A stretch of 7,286 nt of DNA, taken from contig CAMWRO010000148.1 in the NCBI GenBank assembly GCA_947176615.1, forward strand, positions 1 through 7,286, written 5' to 3'. The notes under the pieces were generated by a model, which ran no database searches, was not told the DNA's origin, and saw only the letters and a program-made list of their open reading frames with translations. A program made the position numbers and the translations under genes. Source of the stretch: an uncultured Porphyromonadaceae bacterium. GTDB lineage: Bacteria; Bacteroidota; Bacteroidia; Bacteroidales; Muribaculaceae. Positions 1 through 6,488 of the stretch are shown one piece after another (within the stretch, counting starts at the first letter, position 1; each line of letters opens with the position of its first letter).

Positions 1-1209
1 GGCCTTGCCGTCCTTTACGGAGTTGACGATGCGCAGCGCGTCAAAGAGGTGGGCAATGACTATCGGGGTGTTGAGGTCATCGTCGAGAGCTTCGTAGCAA
101 CGCTCGCGTATGCCCTTGACATCGACAGTCGAGGCGGGTGACGGAGTGAGTTCCTGAAGACGGCGATAGCCTTCGAGCATACGTCCGAGAGCCTTTTCAG
201 AGGCCTGGAGGGCTTCGTTGGAGAAGTCGACCGTGCCGCGATAGTGGGCCTGGAGTATGAAGAAGCGTATGGTCATCGGGCTGTAGGGCTGGGTGAGCAG
301 CGGGTGTGAGCCGTTGAAAAACTCGTCGAGCGTGATGAAGTTGCCCAGCGACTTGCCCATCTTCTTGCCGTTGATGGTAATCATGTTGTTGTGCATCCAG
401 TAGCGCACGGCATCGTGGCCGTTATGAGCCACCGACTGAGCGATTTCACATTCATGATGGGGGAACATGAGGTCCATTCCTCCACCGTGGATGTCAAACG
501 TCTCGCCGAGATACTTCTCCCCCATCGTCGAGCATTCGAGATGCCATCCGGGGAATCCTTCGCTCCACGGCGAGGGCCAGTGCATGATGTGCTCGGGCGA
601 GGCTTTTTTCCACAGCGCGAAGTCGGCCGGATTGCGCTTTTCTTCCTGCCCGTCAAGCGCGCGGGTAGTGGCAAGAAGCTCGTCGATGTTGCGGCCCGAG
701 AGTTTTCCGTAGGGATGATCCTGATTGTATTTCGGCACGTCAAAGTAGACCGAGCCGTTGCTGACGTAGGCATATCCGGAATCGAGAATTTTCTTGACAT
801 ATTCGATCTGCTCGATTACATGGCCCGAGGCATGCGGCTCGATTGACGGCGGCAATACGTTCAGCGCCTCCATAGCCTTGTGGTAGCGGGTGAGGTAATA
901 CTGTACCACTTCCATCGGTTCAAGCTGTTCGAGACGCGCCTTCTTGGCAATCTTGTCCTCGCCGTCGTCAGCATCATGTTCGAGGTGACCCACATCGGTA
1001 ATGTTGCGCACATAACGCACCTTGTAACCGAGATGGCGCAGATAGCGGAAAAGCACGTCAAATGTGATAGCCGGACGCGCATGGCCCAGATGACCGTCAC
1101 CATAGACGGTGGGGCCGCACACATACATCCCCACTCGCCCTTCGTGCAACGGCTCAAACCGCTGCTTGGTGCGGGTCAACGTATTATAAATGCAAAAATT
1201 CGATTCCAT
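1..1209 (-). CDS. cysS: Cysteinyl-tRNA synthetase, N-terminal 403 residues (3' end cut by window edge)
   Basis: This cytoplasmic class I aminoacyl-tRNA synthetase charges tRNA-Cys with cysteine, using ATP. The frame is open without a stop from the ATG at 1209 to base 1. The HIGH motif appears as HLGH at residues 40-43, just after the CGPTVY block (31-36). The KMSKS loop reads KMGKS (283-287). The four zinc ligands that select cysteine match the E. coli pattern: C31, C226 (in LECS), H251 and E255, with the same 25 and 4 residue spacings. The last visible residues (DDDLNTP onward) begin the DALR anticodon-side domain. The family is usually about 460-500 residues, so roughly 60-95 C-terminal residues lie outside. 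The start is chosen because the MESNFCIYNTLTR opening is typical and no upstream in-frame start is better placed. The upstream gene on the same strand ends 74 bp away and no clear promoter is visible between them, so co-transcription is likely. Confidence 0.97.
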   Translation of the reverse strand, partial: MESNFCIYNTLTRTKQRFEPLHEGRVGMYVCGPTVYGDGHLGHARPAITFDVLFRYLRHLGYKVRYVRNITDVGHLEHDADDGEDKIAKKARLEQLEPMEVVQYYLTRYHKAMEALNVLPPSIEPHASGHVIEQIEYVKKILDSGYAYVSNGSVYFDVPKYNQDHPYGKLSGRNIDELLATTRALDGQEEKRNPADFALWKKASPEHIMHWPSPWSEGFPGWHLECSTMGEKYLGETFDIHGGGMDLMFPHHECEIAQSVAHNGHDAVRYWMHNNMITINGKKMGKSLGNFITLDEFFNGSHPLLTQPYSPMTIRFFILQAHYRGTVDFSNEALQASEKALGRMLEGYRRLQELTPSPASTVDVKGIRERCYEALDDDLNTPIVIAHLFDALRIVNSVKDGKA

Positions 1210-1225
1210 AGTTAGTGACTAATGT

Positions 1226-1281
1226 AGAATTGAGAATTGACAATGCATAATTGTCAATTCTCAATCCTCAATTCTCAATTG
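1226..1281. repeat. Heptad repeat array forming a 16-bp perfect hairpin in the cysS leader
   Basis: The 74-bp gap between the DUF3467 gene and cysS is nearly filled by 7-bp units. There are two GAATTGA units at 1227-1240 and four in inverted orientation (TCAATTC, TCAATCC, TCAATTC, TCAATTG) at 1254-1281. The facing units give a perfect 16-bp inverted repeat, 1229-1244 against 1250-1265, with the 5-base loop 1245-1249. In the minus-strand RNA a G-U pair (1228/1266) and two further pairs extend it to 19 bp. The hairpin ends 16 nt before the cysS start codon. It is AT-rich and has no T-tract after the stem on the minus strand, so it does not look like a standard terminator. It may be a leader structure, an mRNA-stability element or simply a dispersed intergenic repeat. 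Confidence 0.85.
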
Positions 1282-1283
1282 TT

Positions 1284-1604
1284 TCAGGCTTTGCCGCCCA
1301 TGATGAAGGGGTTGGGAATCTCGCCGTTGCCACCGTTGTTGACGGGACGCTTGGGGCGGATTTCGCCAAACATTGCCTCATATTTCTTTACGTTTTCCAT
1401 CAGCGCGCCGAGGAGGTTCTTGGCATTCTCGGGGGTCATGATGATGCGGGACTGCACCTTGGCCTGCGGCATGTTGGGAGCAACGTTGATGAAGTCAAGG
1501 AAAAACTCGTTGGCACCGTGAGAGATTACGGCGAGATTGGAGTAGTGTCCTGCGGCAACTTCGGGAGTGAGTTCGATTTTTATTTCTTTCTGCTGATCAG
1601 CCAT
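1284..1604 (-). CDS. DUF3467 domain-containing small protein
   Basis: The 106-residue protein begins MADQQKEIKIELTPEVAAGHYSNLAVI and matches my recollection of the DUF3467 family, small cytosolic proteins widespread in Bacteroidota and of unknown function. There is no signal peptide or membrane segment. The core (residues about 8-80) has alternating hydrophobic positions suggesting a compact alpha/beta fold, including NEFFLDFINVAP and the stretch VQSRIIMTPENAKNLLGALMENVKKYEAMFG. The tail (about 82-106) is rich in Pro, Gly and Asn and is probably disordered. The start at 1604 fits the family; the upstream bases are AT-rich with no Shine-Dalgarno. It is likely transcribed from the TAACTTTG box at 1678-1685 and read on into cysS. 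Family assignment is from memory of the sequence pattern, and no molecular role can be given. Confidence 0.85.
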   Translation of the reverse strand: MADQQKEIKIELTPEVAAGHYSNLAVISHGANEFFLDFINVAPNMPQAKVQSRIIMTPENAKNLLGALMENVKKYEAMFGEIRPKRPVNNGGNGEIPNPFIMGGKA

Positions 1605-1677
1605 GATTTTAAAATTTTGATAAGGTTAATAAATTGGATAAGGCACATTCGGCGTCATTTATCCGCCTCCTGTAATG

Positions 1678-1685
1678 CAAAGTTA
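1678..1685 (-). promoter_or_regulatory. Bacteroidota -7 promoter box for the DUF3467-cysS unit
   Basis: The minus strand reads TAACTTTG, a full match to the TAnnTTTG -7 consensus of the Bacteroidota primary sigma factor. It lies about 75 bp upstream of the DUF3467 start. The -33 element is weak: about 20 bp upstream the sequence is TGTTA rather than TTTG. The leader would be roughly 65-70 nt and contains a purine-rich CAGGAGGCGG stretch (minus strand, about 1663-1672) too far from the start codon to act as its Shine-Dalgarno. Confidence 0.6.
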
Positions 1686-1717
1686 GCAAAAAACTTTTAT
1701 TTCGTAACATATTTATT

Positions 1718-1762
1718 GGACTAATTAGACTAATTGGTCTAATTGGACTAATTAGACTTATA
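1718..1762. repeat. 9-bp tandem repeat between divergent promoters
   Basis: Five contiguous 9-bp units: GGACTAATT, AGACTAATT, GGTCTAATT, GGACTAATT and a degenerate AGACTTATA. The middle unit is partly inverted, so GTCTAATT (1737-1744) can pair with AATTAGAC on either side: 1723-1730 (6-nt spacer) or 1750-1757 (5-nt spacer). The block lies upstream of both the rightward S24-regulator promoter (1788-1818) and the leftward DUF3467 promoter (1678-1685). It could be a regulator-binding array, an UP-like AT-rich element or a simple-sequence repeat prone to copy-number change. The sequence does not decide among these. Confidence 0.85.
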
Positions 1763-1787
1763 AACTTCACCCTTAATTTTTTTTAAC

Positions 1788-1818
1788 TTGACAATCGGCA
1801 ATCATCGTTGTATCTTTG
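1788..1818 (+). promoter_or_regulatory. Bacteroidota promoter for the S24 regulator-TPR operon
   Basis: A -33 TTG (in CTTGAC, 1788-1790) is followed after exactly 20 bp by TATCTTTG (1811-1818), a full TAnnTTTG -7 box. Transcription would begin around 1823-1827, giving a leader of about 30 nt before the ATG at 1854. Because the TTG at 1788 is the -33 element, it cannot sensibly be the translation start, although the frame is open that far. Confidence 0.8.
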
Positions 1819-1853
1819 CAATATTCAATATCCGAGTTACAACTTCAGCCACT

Positions 1854-2576
1854 ATGGAATTCCTCAAAAACATCGCTCCCGCCCCGTCAGTCGAGACTGT
1901 TGCCGACCGCATCCGCTACCTCATGTATATCTCCCACTTGTCGCAGGCTCAGTTTGCCCGCCGCCTCGGCATGAATCCCGCCAATCTTTCCAAGGCCCTC
2001 AACGGACGCACCCCCGTCAGCGAATCCCTCATCAACAGGGTCGTGGTCGACATGGGTGTATCGAAAAAATGGCTCCGCGACGGCACCGACGTCCCCTTTG
2101 CCAAGACCTCCGTCTCTCGCGAAATCATCATTGACGAGCCCCTCGCCCCGGTCGCCACCACTGCCGCGGCCACAACCGGAACCCCGGTCTATGACATCGA
2201 CGTTACTGCCGGACGAACTCCCCTCCCGCAGATGTTCACTCCGGCCAATCTCGCCGGTTTCGTATCGCTCCCCGGCATCCCGCGCGACACCCACATCGTG
2301 CGCGTCAACGGTGACAGCATGACCCCGACGATATGCAACGGCGGATATGTGGCGATAAGACAGATTAATGACATGCGCAACATCTTTTGGGGGCAGATTT
2401 ACGTTATACAGCTTGAAGACTACCGCATGGTGAAGTTTGTGCGCCGGCACCCCGACTCCACCCGCGTCATCCTCCACAGCGACAACCCCGCCTACGACGA
2501 CATGGAGGTTGACCGCGCCGACATCATCTCGCTTTACCTCGTCGAGTCAATAATAAACTATCAATTACGCTGCTGA
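1854..2576 (+). CDS. LexA/CI-like transcriptional regulator: XRE-type HTH plus S24 peptidase domain
   Basis: The 240-residue protein is a DNA-binding regulator with the layout of phage-type repressors. An N-terminal HTH spans about residues 16-76; the recognition region is near SQAQFARRLGMNPANLSKAL (30-49). A Thr/Ala-rich linker (about 98-110) leads to an S24 domain (about 111-235). The predicted catalytic Ser155 lies in VNGDSMTP and the general-base Lys194 in YRMVKFVRR. A candidate autocleavage Ala-Gly bond is at 119-120 in DVTAGRTP. In this family DNA damage or another signal triggers self-cleavage and derepression; that this protein cleaves itself is inference. The ATG at 1854 is used because the longer open frame would start on the promoter's -33 TTG. 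The stop overlaps the ATG of the following TPR gene by one base (TGATG), implying translational coupling. No phage genes are nearby, so it is probably a resident chromosomal regulator. Confidence 0.9.
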   Translation: MEFLKNIAPAPSVETVADRIRYLMYISHLSQAQFARRLGMNPANLSKALNGRTPVSESLINRVVVDMGVSKKWLRDGTDVPFAKTSVSREIIIDEPLAPVATTAAATTGTPVYDIDVTAGRTPLPQMFTPANLAGFVSLPGIPRDTHIVRVNGDSMTPTICNGGYVAIRQINDMRNIFWGQIYVIQLEDYRMVKFVRRHPDSTRVILHSDNPAYDDMEVDRADIISLYLVESIINYQLRC

Positions 2577-3286
2577 TGAAATCATTCTTTGTCCTACTCG
2601 CAGTCCTGATGACCGCCCTGTCGTCATCGGCCGTCACCTACGACGAGCTTGCTGTCAAGGCTGACCGCTTTTACCGCCACGGAGAGTGGCTGTCGGCACT
2701 TGCCATGATGCACCTGATGCTCGACGAGCGACCCGACGAGGTCCCCGTACAGGCCCGGGCGATAGTCGCCGCCGGCATGACCGCCGACTCGGTAGCGCAG
2801 CTCCGCATCACCCGCCGGGCCATCGACCGCCACGTCCCTTTTGACTCGCTTTTCCACAGCGTCGAGAAAGCCGCCCTTGCTCAGGGCCGTCCCGCGATAT
2901 ATACCGGTTATCTGGAACGGATTGCCGCCGCAGAACCGTGGCTCGCGCGGTCAATCGACTCTTATCTGCTGGCGTTCTATACGTTTCGGCGCAATGCGGA
3001 GGGAATGATTTGCTACAGCCTGAAAATGCTCGACGGAATGCCTGACAATCTTAAATTTTTGAAAATACTGGCCGACGGATATATGACCGACGGACAGTGG
3101 GAAAACGCCGTTTCCGTCCTTGAACGCATACTGGAACTGTCGCCCGACGACACCGGCTCTCTCCTTTCGCTCGGAAACTATTACCTCGCTGTCGGGGATC
3201 GCGCCCGCGCTCTCCCCTACCTGCGCCGGGCATGCGATATCCACCCGACACCCTATCTTGAAAAAATTCTTTCTGAAGGGAAATAA
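2576..3286 (+). CDS. Secreted TPR-repeat protein of unknown function
   Basis: The 236-residue protein begins with a Sec signal peptide: K2, a hydrophobic core from about 4 to 15, and a likely cleavage after SSA (residues 17-19). There is no lipobox Cys, so it is probably soluble in the periplasm. A first TPR-like helical pair lies at about 22-55 (FYRHGEWLSALAMMHLML). Two clearer TPR units follow near the C-terminus, about 158-191 (GYMTDGQWENAVSVLERILELSPD) and 192-225 (LGNYYLAVGDRARALPYLRRACDIHP). The middle section (about 56-157) is helical and may contain degenerate repeats. TPR proteins mediate protein-protein contacts; no enzyme motif is visible. It is translationally coupled to the S24 regulator by a one-base stop/start overlap and shares its promoter, so its level is probably set by that regulator. 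Its stop abuts the convergent helicase stop with no space between. Confidence 0.85.
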   Translation: MKSFFVLLAVLMTALSSSAVTYDELAVKADRFYRHGEWLSALAMMHLMLDERPDEVPVQARAIVAAGMTADSVAQLRITRRAIDRHVPFDSLFHSVEKAALAQGRPAIYTGYLERIAAAEPWLARSIDSYLLAFYTFRRNAEGMICYSLKMLDGMPDNLKFLKILADGYMTDGQWENAVSVLERILELSPDDTGSLLSLGNYYLAVGDRARALPYLRRACDIHPTPYLEKILSEGK

Positions 3287-4720
3287 CTATTCGACCGGGA
3301 GCGTCGGGTTAAGATAGTACAGCCGCGAAGTAGCGCGCGAAGTAGCCGTGTAAAGCCAGCGGTAAAAGTCAAGACCGAGCGCGTCGGGAGCGATTCCGCC
3401 CATATCGATAATGACATTGGCCCACTGTGCGCCCTGCGCCTTGTGACAGGTGACGGCATAGGCATATTTTACCTGCAAGGCGTTGAAATATTCGTCATCC
3501 TTGAGCCGTCTCACCCGCGCCTCCATCGGCATGGCGGGGTCAAATGCCTCGGGGTCTGTCAACCGGCCTTCGGCAAGCCGTTGATAACGCTCGGTTTCAA
3601 GCGACGCGCTCTCGCCGGTCAATGTGTCGAGAATAATTTTGCAGTCAATCGAGATTTCCCGGTCGGGAAGAGTCAGCGTCACATCGGCGAAACGGCAGCC
3701 GTAACGGGTTTCAGTCCCCATAATCCGGTCAACGACGGCAACATCACCGTTGGCGATAAAGTCAAGACCCTCGACCTTGCGAGCCCACATGTAATTGTTC
3801 TTAGCCACAAGCAGCCGTTCACCCTTGATGAGCTCCTCCTCGCAATCGAGAATTTCCTGACGTATGGCAAGATTGAACGCCGTCGCGCGGCGGTTGGACC
3901 GGGTGATGATGATGGTATTGTCGGGGCCCGATGTGTCATCGTCGCCGTTATATGCCTCATAGACCACCTCAAGCACCCCGTCATTGTCAATGACATCGAC
4001 ATCACTGAACCGGCTTGCCAGCAGCCGGGGCGCGGGAAGGGGATTGACAAGCATGGCGCGGCGCAGCCAAGTGGCGTTTCGCAATATCCCCGAGTTGCGC
4101 GCCTGACGGGCGGTGTCGGTCATCACTGCGCGGGACACCCTCAGTCCGTGCTGTTTCAGCGTATTGACATCCATTGCGGGACTGACCGTGCTCCCGACCG
4201 GCGGCAACTGGGCGATGTCACCGATAAGTATCAGGCGGCAGTTGGTGCCGGTAAACACATACTGCAACAAGTCCTCAAGCAGTCCTGTCGTAGGGTTGCC
4301 CGCGCTGTCGACATTGCTGTTGCCGATCATGGATGCCTCGTCGACGATAAACACGGCGTTGGTCAGGCGATTGTCCTGAAGCATCGCGCTCGCCCCGGTT
4401 ATAGATGTCGAGTCACCGCGATAGATTTTGCGGTGGATTGTAAAGGCGGGATGCCGGGCATGGATGCTGAAAACTTTCGCGGCGCGGCCTGTGGGCGCGA
4501 GAAGCACCACGGGAATGCGCACCGCCGTCAGAGCCTTCACAAGCGCGCCGGTCAGCGACGTTTTGCCGGTTCCGGCATAGCCGTTGAGCAAAAACACCGA
4601 GTCGCTCGGTGTCTGCGACGAGCAGAACCGGGCAAGCGCCGCGATAACGAGCCGCTGTTGCTCGTTGGGTTTATAGGGCAGCGCATCGGTAACAATCTGT
4701 GCAAAGTCTCCGACAGTCAT
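3287..4720 (-). CDS. SF1B ATP-dependent DNA helicase, RecD/Dda-like
   Basis: The 477-residue protein is an AAA_30 / UvrD_C_2 type helicase, expected to unwind DNA 5'-3' using ATP in repair or recombination. Visible motifs, in order: a Q-motif-like NEQQ (19-22); Walker A GYAGTGKTS (47-55, Lys53); motif Ia APTGRAA (75-81); a conserved TIH element (94-96); Walker B DEAS (127-130); motif III GDIAQLPPVG (167-176); a motif V-region segment VTCHKAQG (423-430); and motif VI YTATSRA (457-463) with the arginine finger. It is close to T4 Dda size and shorter than RecD2 (about 700 or more residues), so it lacks the long N-terminal RecD2 extension. It is called RecD-like by motif, not as a RecBCD subunit; no recB or recC is visible here. 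It lies 58 bp downstream of hipA on the same strand. That gap has only a weak 6-bp inverted repeat (GACATA/TATGTC, 4760-4776) and no convincing promoter. Confidence 0.93.
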   Translation of the reverse strand: MTVGDFAQIVTDALPYKPNEQQRLVIAALARFCSSQTPSDSVFLLNGYAGTGKTSLTGALVKALTAVRIPVVLLAPTGRAAKVFSIHARHPAFTIHRKIYRGDSTSITGASAMLQDNRLTNAVFIVDEASMIGNSNVDSAGNPTTGLLEDLLQYVFTGTNCRLILIGDIAQLPPVGSTVSPAMDVNTLKQHGLRVSRAVMTDTARQARNSGILRNATWLRRAMLVNPLPAPRLLASRFSDVDVIDNDGVLEVVYEAYNGDDDTSGPDNTIIITRSNRRATAFNLAIRQEILDCEEELIKGERLLVAKNNYMWARKVEGLDFIANGDVAVVDRIMGTETRYGCRFADVTLTLPDREISIDCKIILDTLTGESASLETERYQRLAEGRLTDPEAFDPAMPMEARVRRLKDDEYFNALQVKYAYAVTCHKAQGAQWANVIIDMGGIAPDALGLDFYRWLYTATSRATSRLYYLNPTLPVE

Positions 4721-4778
4721 GTTTTTTCAGTCAATACCATAGATTATAACGCTTAAAGGGACATAAAATATATGTCAC

Positions 4779-5894
4779 TCACTCGATTTCATAGCAGATA
4801 ATGTCCCTGCACGCGCCACGCACTTGATCAATAATTTCCTCACACCGCCCCTTATTTATCCTTATACGGGTCCCCACTGTTAAAAAATCAGAGATACGGG
4901 GTCGACCTTTCCCGTTGACCGATGTGGCATGTTCCCCGTTATATCCCGCGGCGCACCGTGTCAGATCGTAGGCCGGAGCGAGTTTCCACCGCGTTTTTCC
5001 CGAGCCGTCATCCTCAACGATGAAACTGAAATTTTTACAATGGTCATCTTTGTTGTCGGTCAGGTAATTAAAAACCATGCGCCGGAACATTTCTTCGACA
5101 TCATGCACATCCTGTGTCAGGAAACCGGTCAGGGCGAGTAGATTCTCATAATCAAGTACAGGTGTCTGTAACGATACAGAAAGTAGCCCTCCCGCTGTCG
5201 CAGTGTGGATTCTGTGGCCGTTGGCGGCTATGTCGAAACGCCGTGTTGCAAAATAACGGCCGTTCACGAGCTTGAAATCGGGAACATTTAACCCACAAGC
5301 CCGTGCAGCCTCATTATAATGAAATTCTTGCACCCCTATATCCACAGGGTCGTAGGTATGCCGGAATTTAACAAGCCAATGCCCCTCATCATCCTGAAAA
5401 ACAGCCTTCGGGCGCGCGCCGCCGCTATTACCGCTATTGAATAGCAATAGGTCAGCATCATCGTCCTGCTTTTCCCTAAGCACTTCCAAAGCTTTGGCTT
5501 GCAGCATATCGAAATCTTTTATCGTTATCTCGGAACCGATAGAAGTTATCGGTGAATATGCGAGTGCCCCCATTCCCCCGTCTCCGACAAAGCTCAATCG
5601 GTCAAGAGTGGAAAGGTCGGCATCGTTTATTCCTTCCCTCGCCAATGCCTTGTGCAGAAGATAGCGGCCATAGCCGTCGGGAAGACTGTCTTCAAAAATC
5701 CCAAAACCGCCATTGAACGGCCCCGGTTTTGCGATGAATATCCCCGATTTCAACGGTAATTCAAGCGGCGAGATACTGAATCCCGCAACAAGCCACTCTT
5801 TATCATATTCAAACACACACAACCGGTTGTCCGGCGAAAGAGACAACTCCCCCACTTTACGGTCGCGATATTTCACTATTAACCTGTCAATCAT
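4779..5894 (-). CDS. hipA: HipA-family serine/threonine kinase toxin
   Basis: The 371-residue protein has the single-chain HipA layout: an N-terminal HipA-N1-like subdomain (about 1-110, with KPGPFNGGFGIFEDSLPDG at 56-74 and GDGGMGALAY at 104-113) and a HipA_C kinase core. Kinase features are a Gly-rich loop SGNSGGARPKA (154-164), a putative ATP-binding lysine in WLVKF (Lys176), the catalytic segment DNKDDHCKNFSF (280-291) and a metal-binding Asp in APAYDL (Asp310). E. coli HipA phosphorylates GltX and causes growth arrest; the target here is unknown. E. coli HipA is about 440 residues, but all core motifs are present, so this one looks intact. Aligned ungapped on GA-K, the residue facing the E. 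coli autophosphorylated Ser150 is Asn156, with Ser154 and Ser157 beside it, so the self-phosphorylation site may differ. The ATG overlaps the hipB stop by four bases (ATGA), giving the usual antitoxin-first coupled order. Confidence 0.92.
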   Translation of the reverse strand: MIDRLIVKYRDRKVGELSLSPDNRLCVFEYDKEWLVAGFSISPLELPLKSGIFIAKPGPFNGGFGIFEDSLPDGYGRYLLHKALAREGINDADLSTLDRLSFVGDGGMGALAYSPITSIGSEITIKDFDMLQAKALEVLREKQDDDADLLLFNSGNSGGARPKAVFQDDEGHWLVKFRHTYDPVDIGVQEFHYNEAARACGLNVPDFKLVNGRYFATRRFDIAANGHRIHTATAGGLLSVSLQTPVLDYENLLALTGFLTQDVHDVEEMFRRMVFNYLTDNKDDHCKNFSFIVEDDGSGKTRWKLAPAYDLTRCAAGYNGEHATSVNGKGRPRISDFLTVGTRIRINKGRCEEIIDQVRGACRDIICYEIE

Positions 5895-6241
5895 TTAGAA
5901 GTTGCTTTTTTCTTGCCTGTGTTACGTCGAATTTGTATTAGTTCTTCCATCGTGGAATACTTCGGTTCTGAAAAAACCGACTTTATTTCCGACACATACC
6001 CGAGGGTCATGGCAAGCTCTATGAGATGTTTGAGAGAGATCAGTCCTTTCTGCTCGAATCGGGCGATATTTCCCAGACTTACACCTGACTGTTCGGCAAT
6101 CTTCTGCCGTGTCAAGTTTTTCTCTATACGCCGTTTGCGAAAATCGGCTGCCAAACTCATTGCCACGTCATCTGAATTAGTCAATGTAAAGCTTTGCAGA
6201 AGTGCTAATATATTATTAGTATTTTCGTTATAATGGGGCAT
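5891..6241 (-). CDS. hipB: HipB-like XRE-family antitoxin
   Basis: The 116-residue DNA-binding protein contains an XRE-type HTH at about residues 29-83: FRKRRIEKNLTRQKIAEQSGVS, then LGNIARFEQKGLISLKHLIELAMTLG. It is immediately upstream of, and overlaps by four bases, the HipA kinase gene. It is therefore the predicted antitoxin that binds HipA and represses the operon. A basic tail (RRNTGKKKATSK) ends the protein. The 27 residues before the HTH are longer than in E. coli HipB (88 residues in total). An internal Met28 (MSLAADFRKRR) is an alternative start, but the ATG at 6241 is only about 22 bp from the promoter -7 box and is preferred. The start of the gene is noticeably AT-rich: 25 of 60 bases are G/C at 5941-6000, against 42 of 60 at 4021-4080 in the helicase. 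This hints at acquisition, though two small windows do not prove it. Confidence 0.88.
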   Translation of the reverse strand: MPHYNENTNNILALLQSFTLTNSDDVAMSLAADFRKRRIEKNLTRQKIAEQSGVSLGNIARFEQKGLISLKHLIELAMTLGYVSEIKSVFSEPKYSTMEELIQIRRNTGKKKATSK

Positions 6242-6255
6242 AAAACTAAAATATT

Positions 6256-6295
6256 ATCACCTACAAAGATAGTGATTTCCATTCAATCCCCCAAA
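6256..6295 (-). promoter_or_regulatory. hipBA promoter with candidate autorepression operator
   Basis: The minus strand reads TTTG (6295-6292), a 20-bp spacer, then TATCTTTG (6271-6264). This is a close match to the Bacteroidota TTTG / TAnnTTTG promoter, about 22 bp upstream of the hipB start codon. An inverted repeat, ATCAC (6256-6260) and GTGAT (6272-6276), flanks an 11-bp centre that contains the whole -7 box. A dimeric HTH protein bound there would block RNA polymerase, which fits HipB-type autoregulation. The promoter is clear; the operator is inference, since 5-bp arms can arise by chance in AT-rich DNA. Confidence 0.75.
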
Positions 6296-6361
6296 ATTAA
6301 AACGAAAAACCTCTTATCTGTTATTTTTTATCTGCTATATGCTGAATAGGTTTGTCTTAGC

Positions 6362-6381
6362 ATCGCGATTTATCGCGATAA
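6362..6381. repeat. Twin ATCGCGAT palindromes
   Basis: Two copies of the self-complementary octamer ATCGCGAT (6362-6369 and 6372-6379) are separated by TT. The right copy is the core of a 12-bp palindrome, TTATCGCGATAA (6370-6381). The pair can also fold as TCGCGA-TTTA-TCGCGA hairpins. On the plus strand it is followed by an A-run and on the minus strand it is preceded by the T-run, so it is not a rho-independent terminator in either direction. A related TCGCGA core occurs in the asd 3' end (6675-6680). A protein-binding site is possible but unproven. Confidence 0.75.
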
Positions 6382-6488
6382 AAAGGTATAGCAGTCGCTC
6401 CCGCTCTGCCCGCGCCGCAGCCGCCCGTCGCAAGGAGAAACAAGAACAAAATCCCGATCTCTATCCCCGTCACCGCCGTTCCGATAAC

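Noticed and set aside
1718..1762. CRISPR-like array
   Set aside because: The units are 9 bp and contiguous with no spacers, and there are no cas genes, so it is a simple tandem repeat.
1788..1853. 22-codon N-terminal extension of the S24 regulator from TTG 1788
   Set aside because: The TTG is the -33 element and the extension spans the -7 box and predicted transcription start, so it would not be in the mRNA.
1887..2477. 196-codon minus-strand frame opposite the S24 regulator
   Set aside because: It is a low-complexity Gly/Asp/Val-rich translation antisense to a clear HTH-S24 protein, with no supporting signals.
3443..4756. 437-codon open frame on the plus strand opposite the helicase
   Set aside because: It lies antisense to a gene with a complete set of helicase motifs, has no recognisable domain and no promoter. 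Its length reflects the high GC content and codon pattern of the real gene.
4760..4776. GACATA-AAATA-TATGTC inverted repeat as terminator or operator between hipA and the helicase
   Set aside because: The arms are 6 bp in AT-rich DNA with no T-tract and no overlapping promoter box; chance occurrence is likely.
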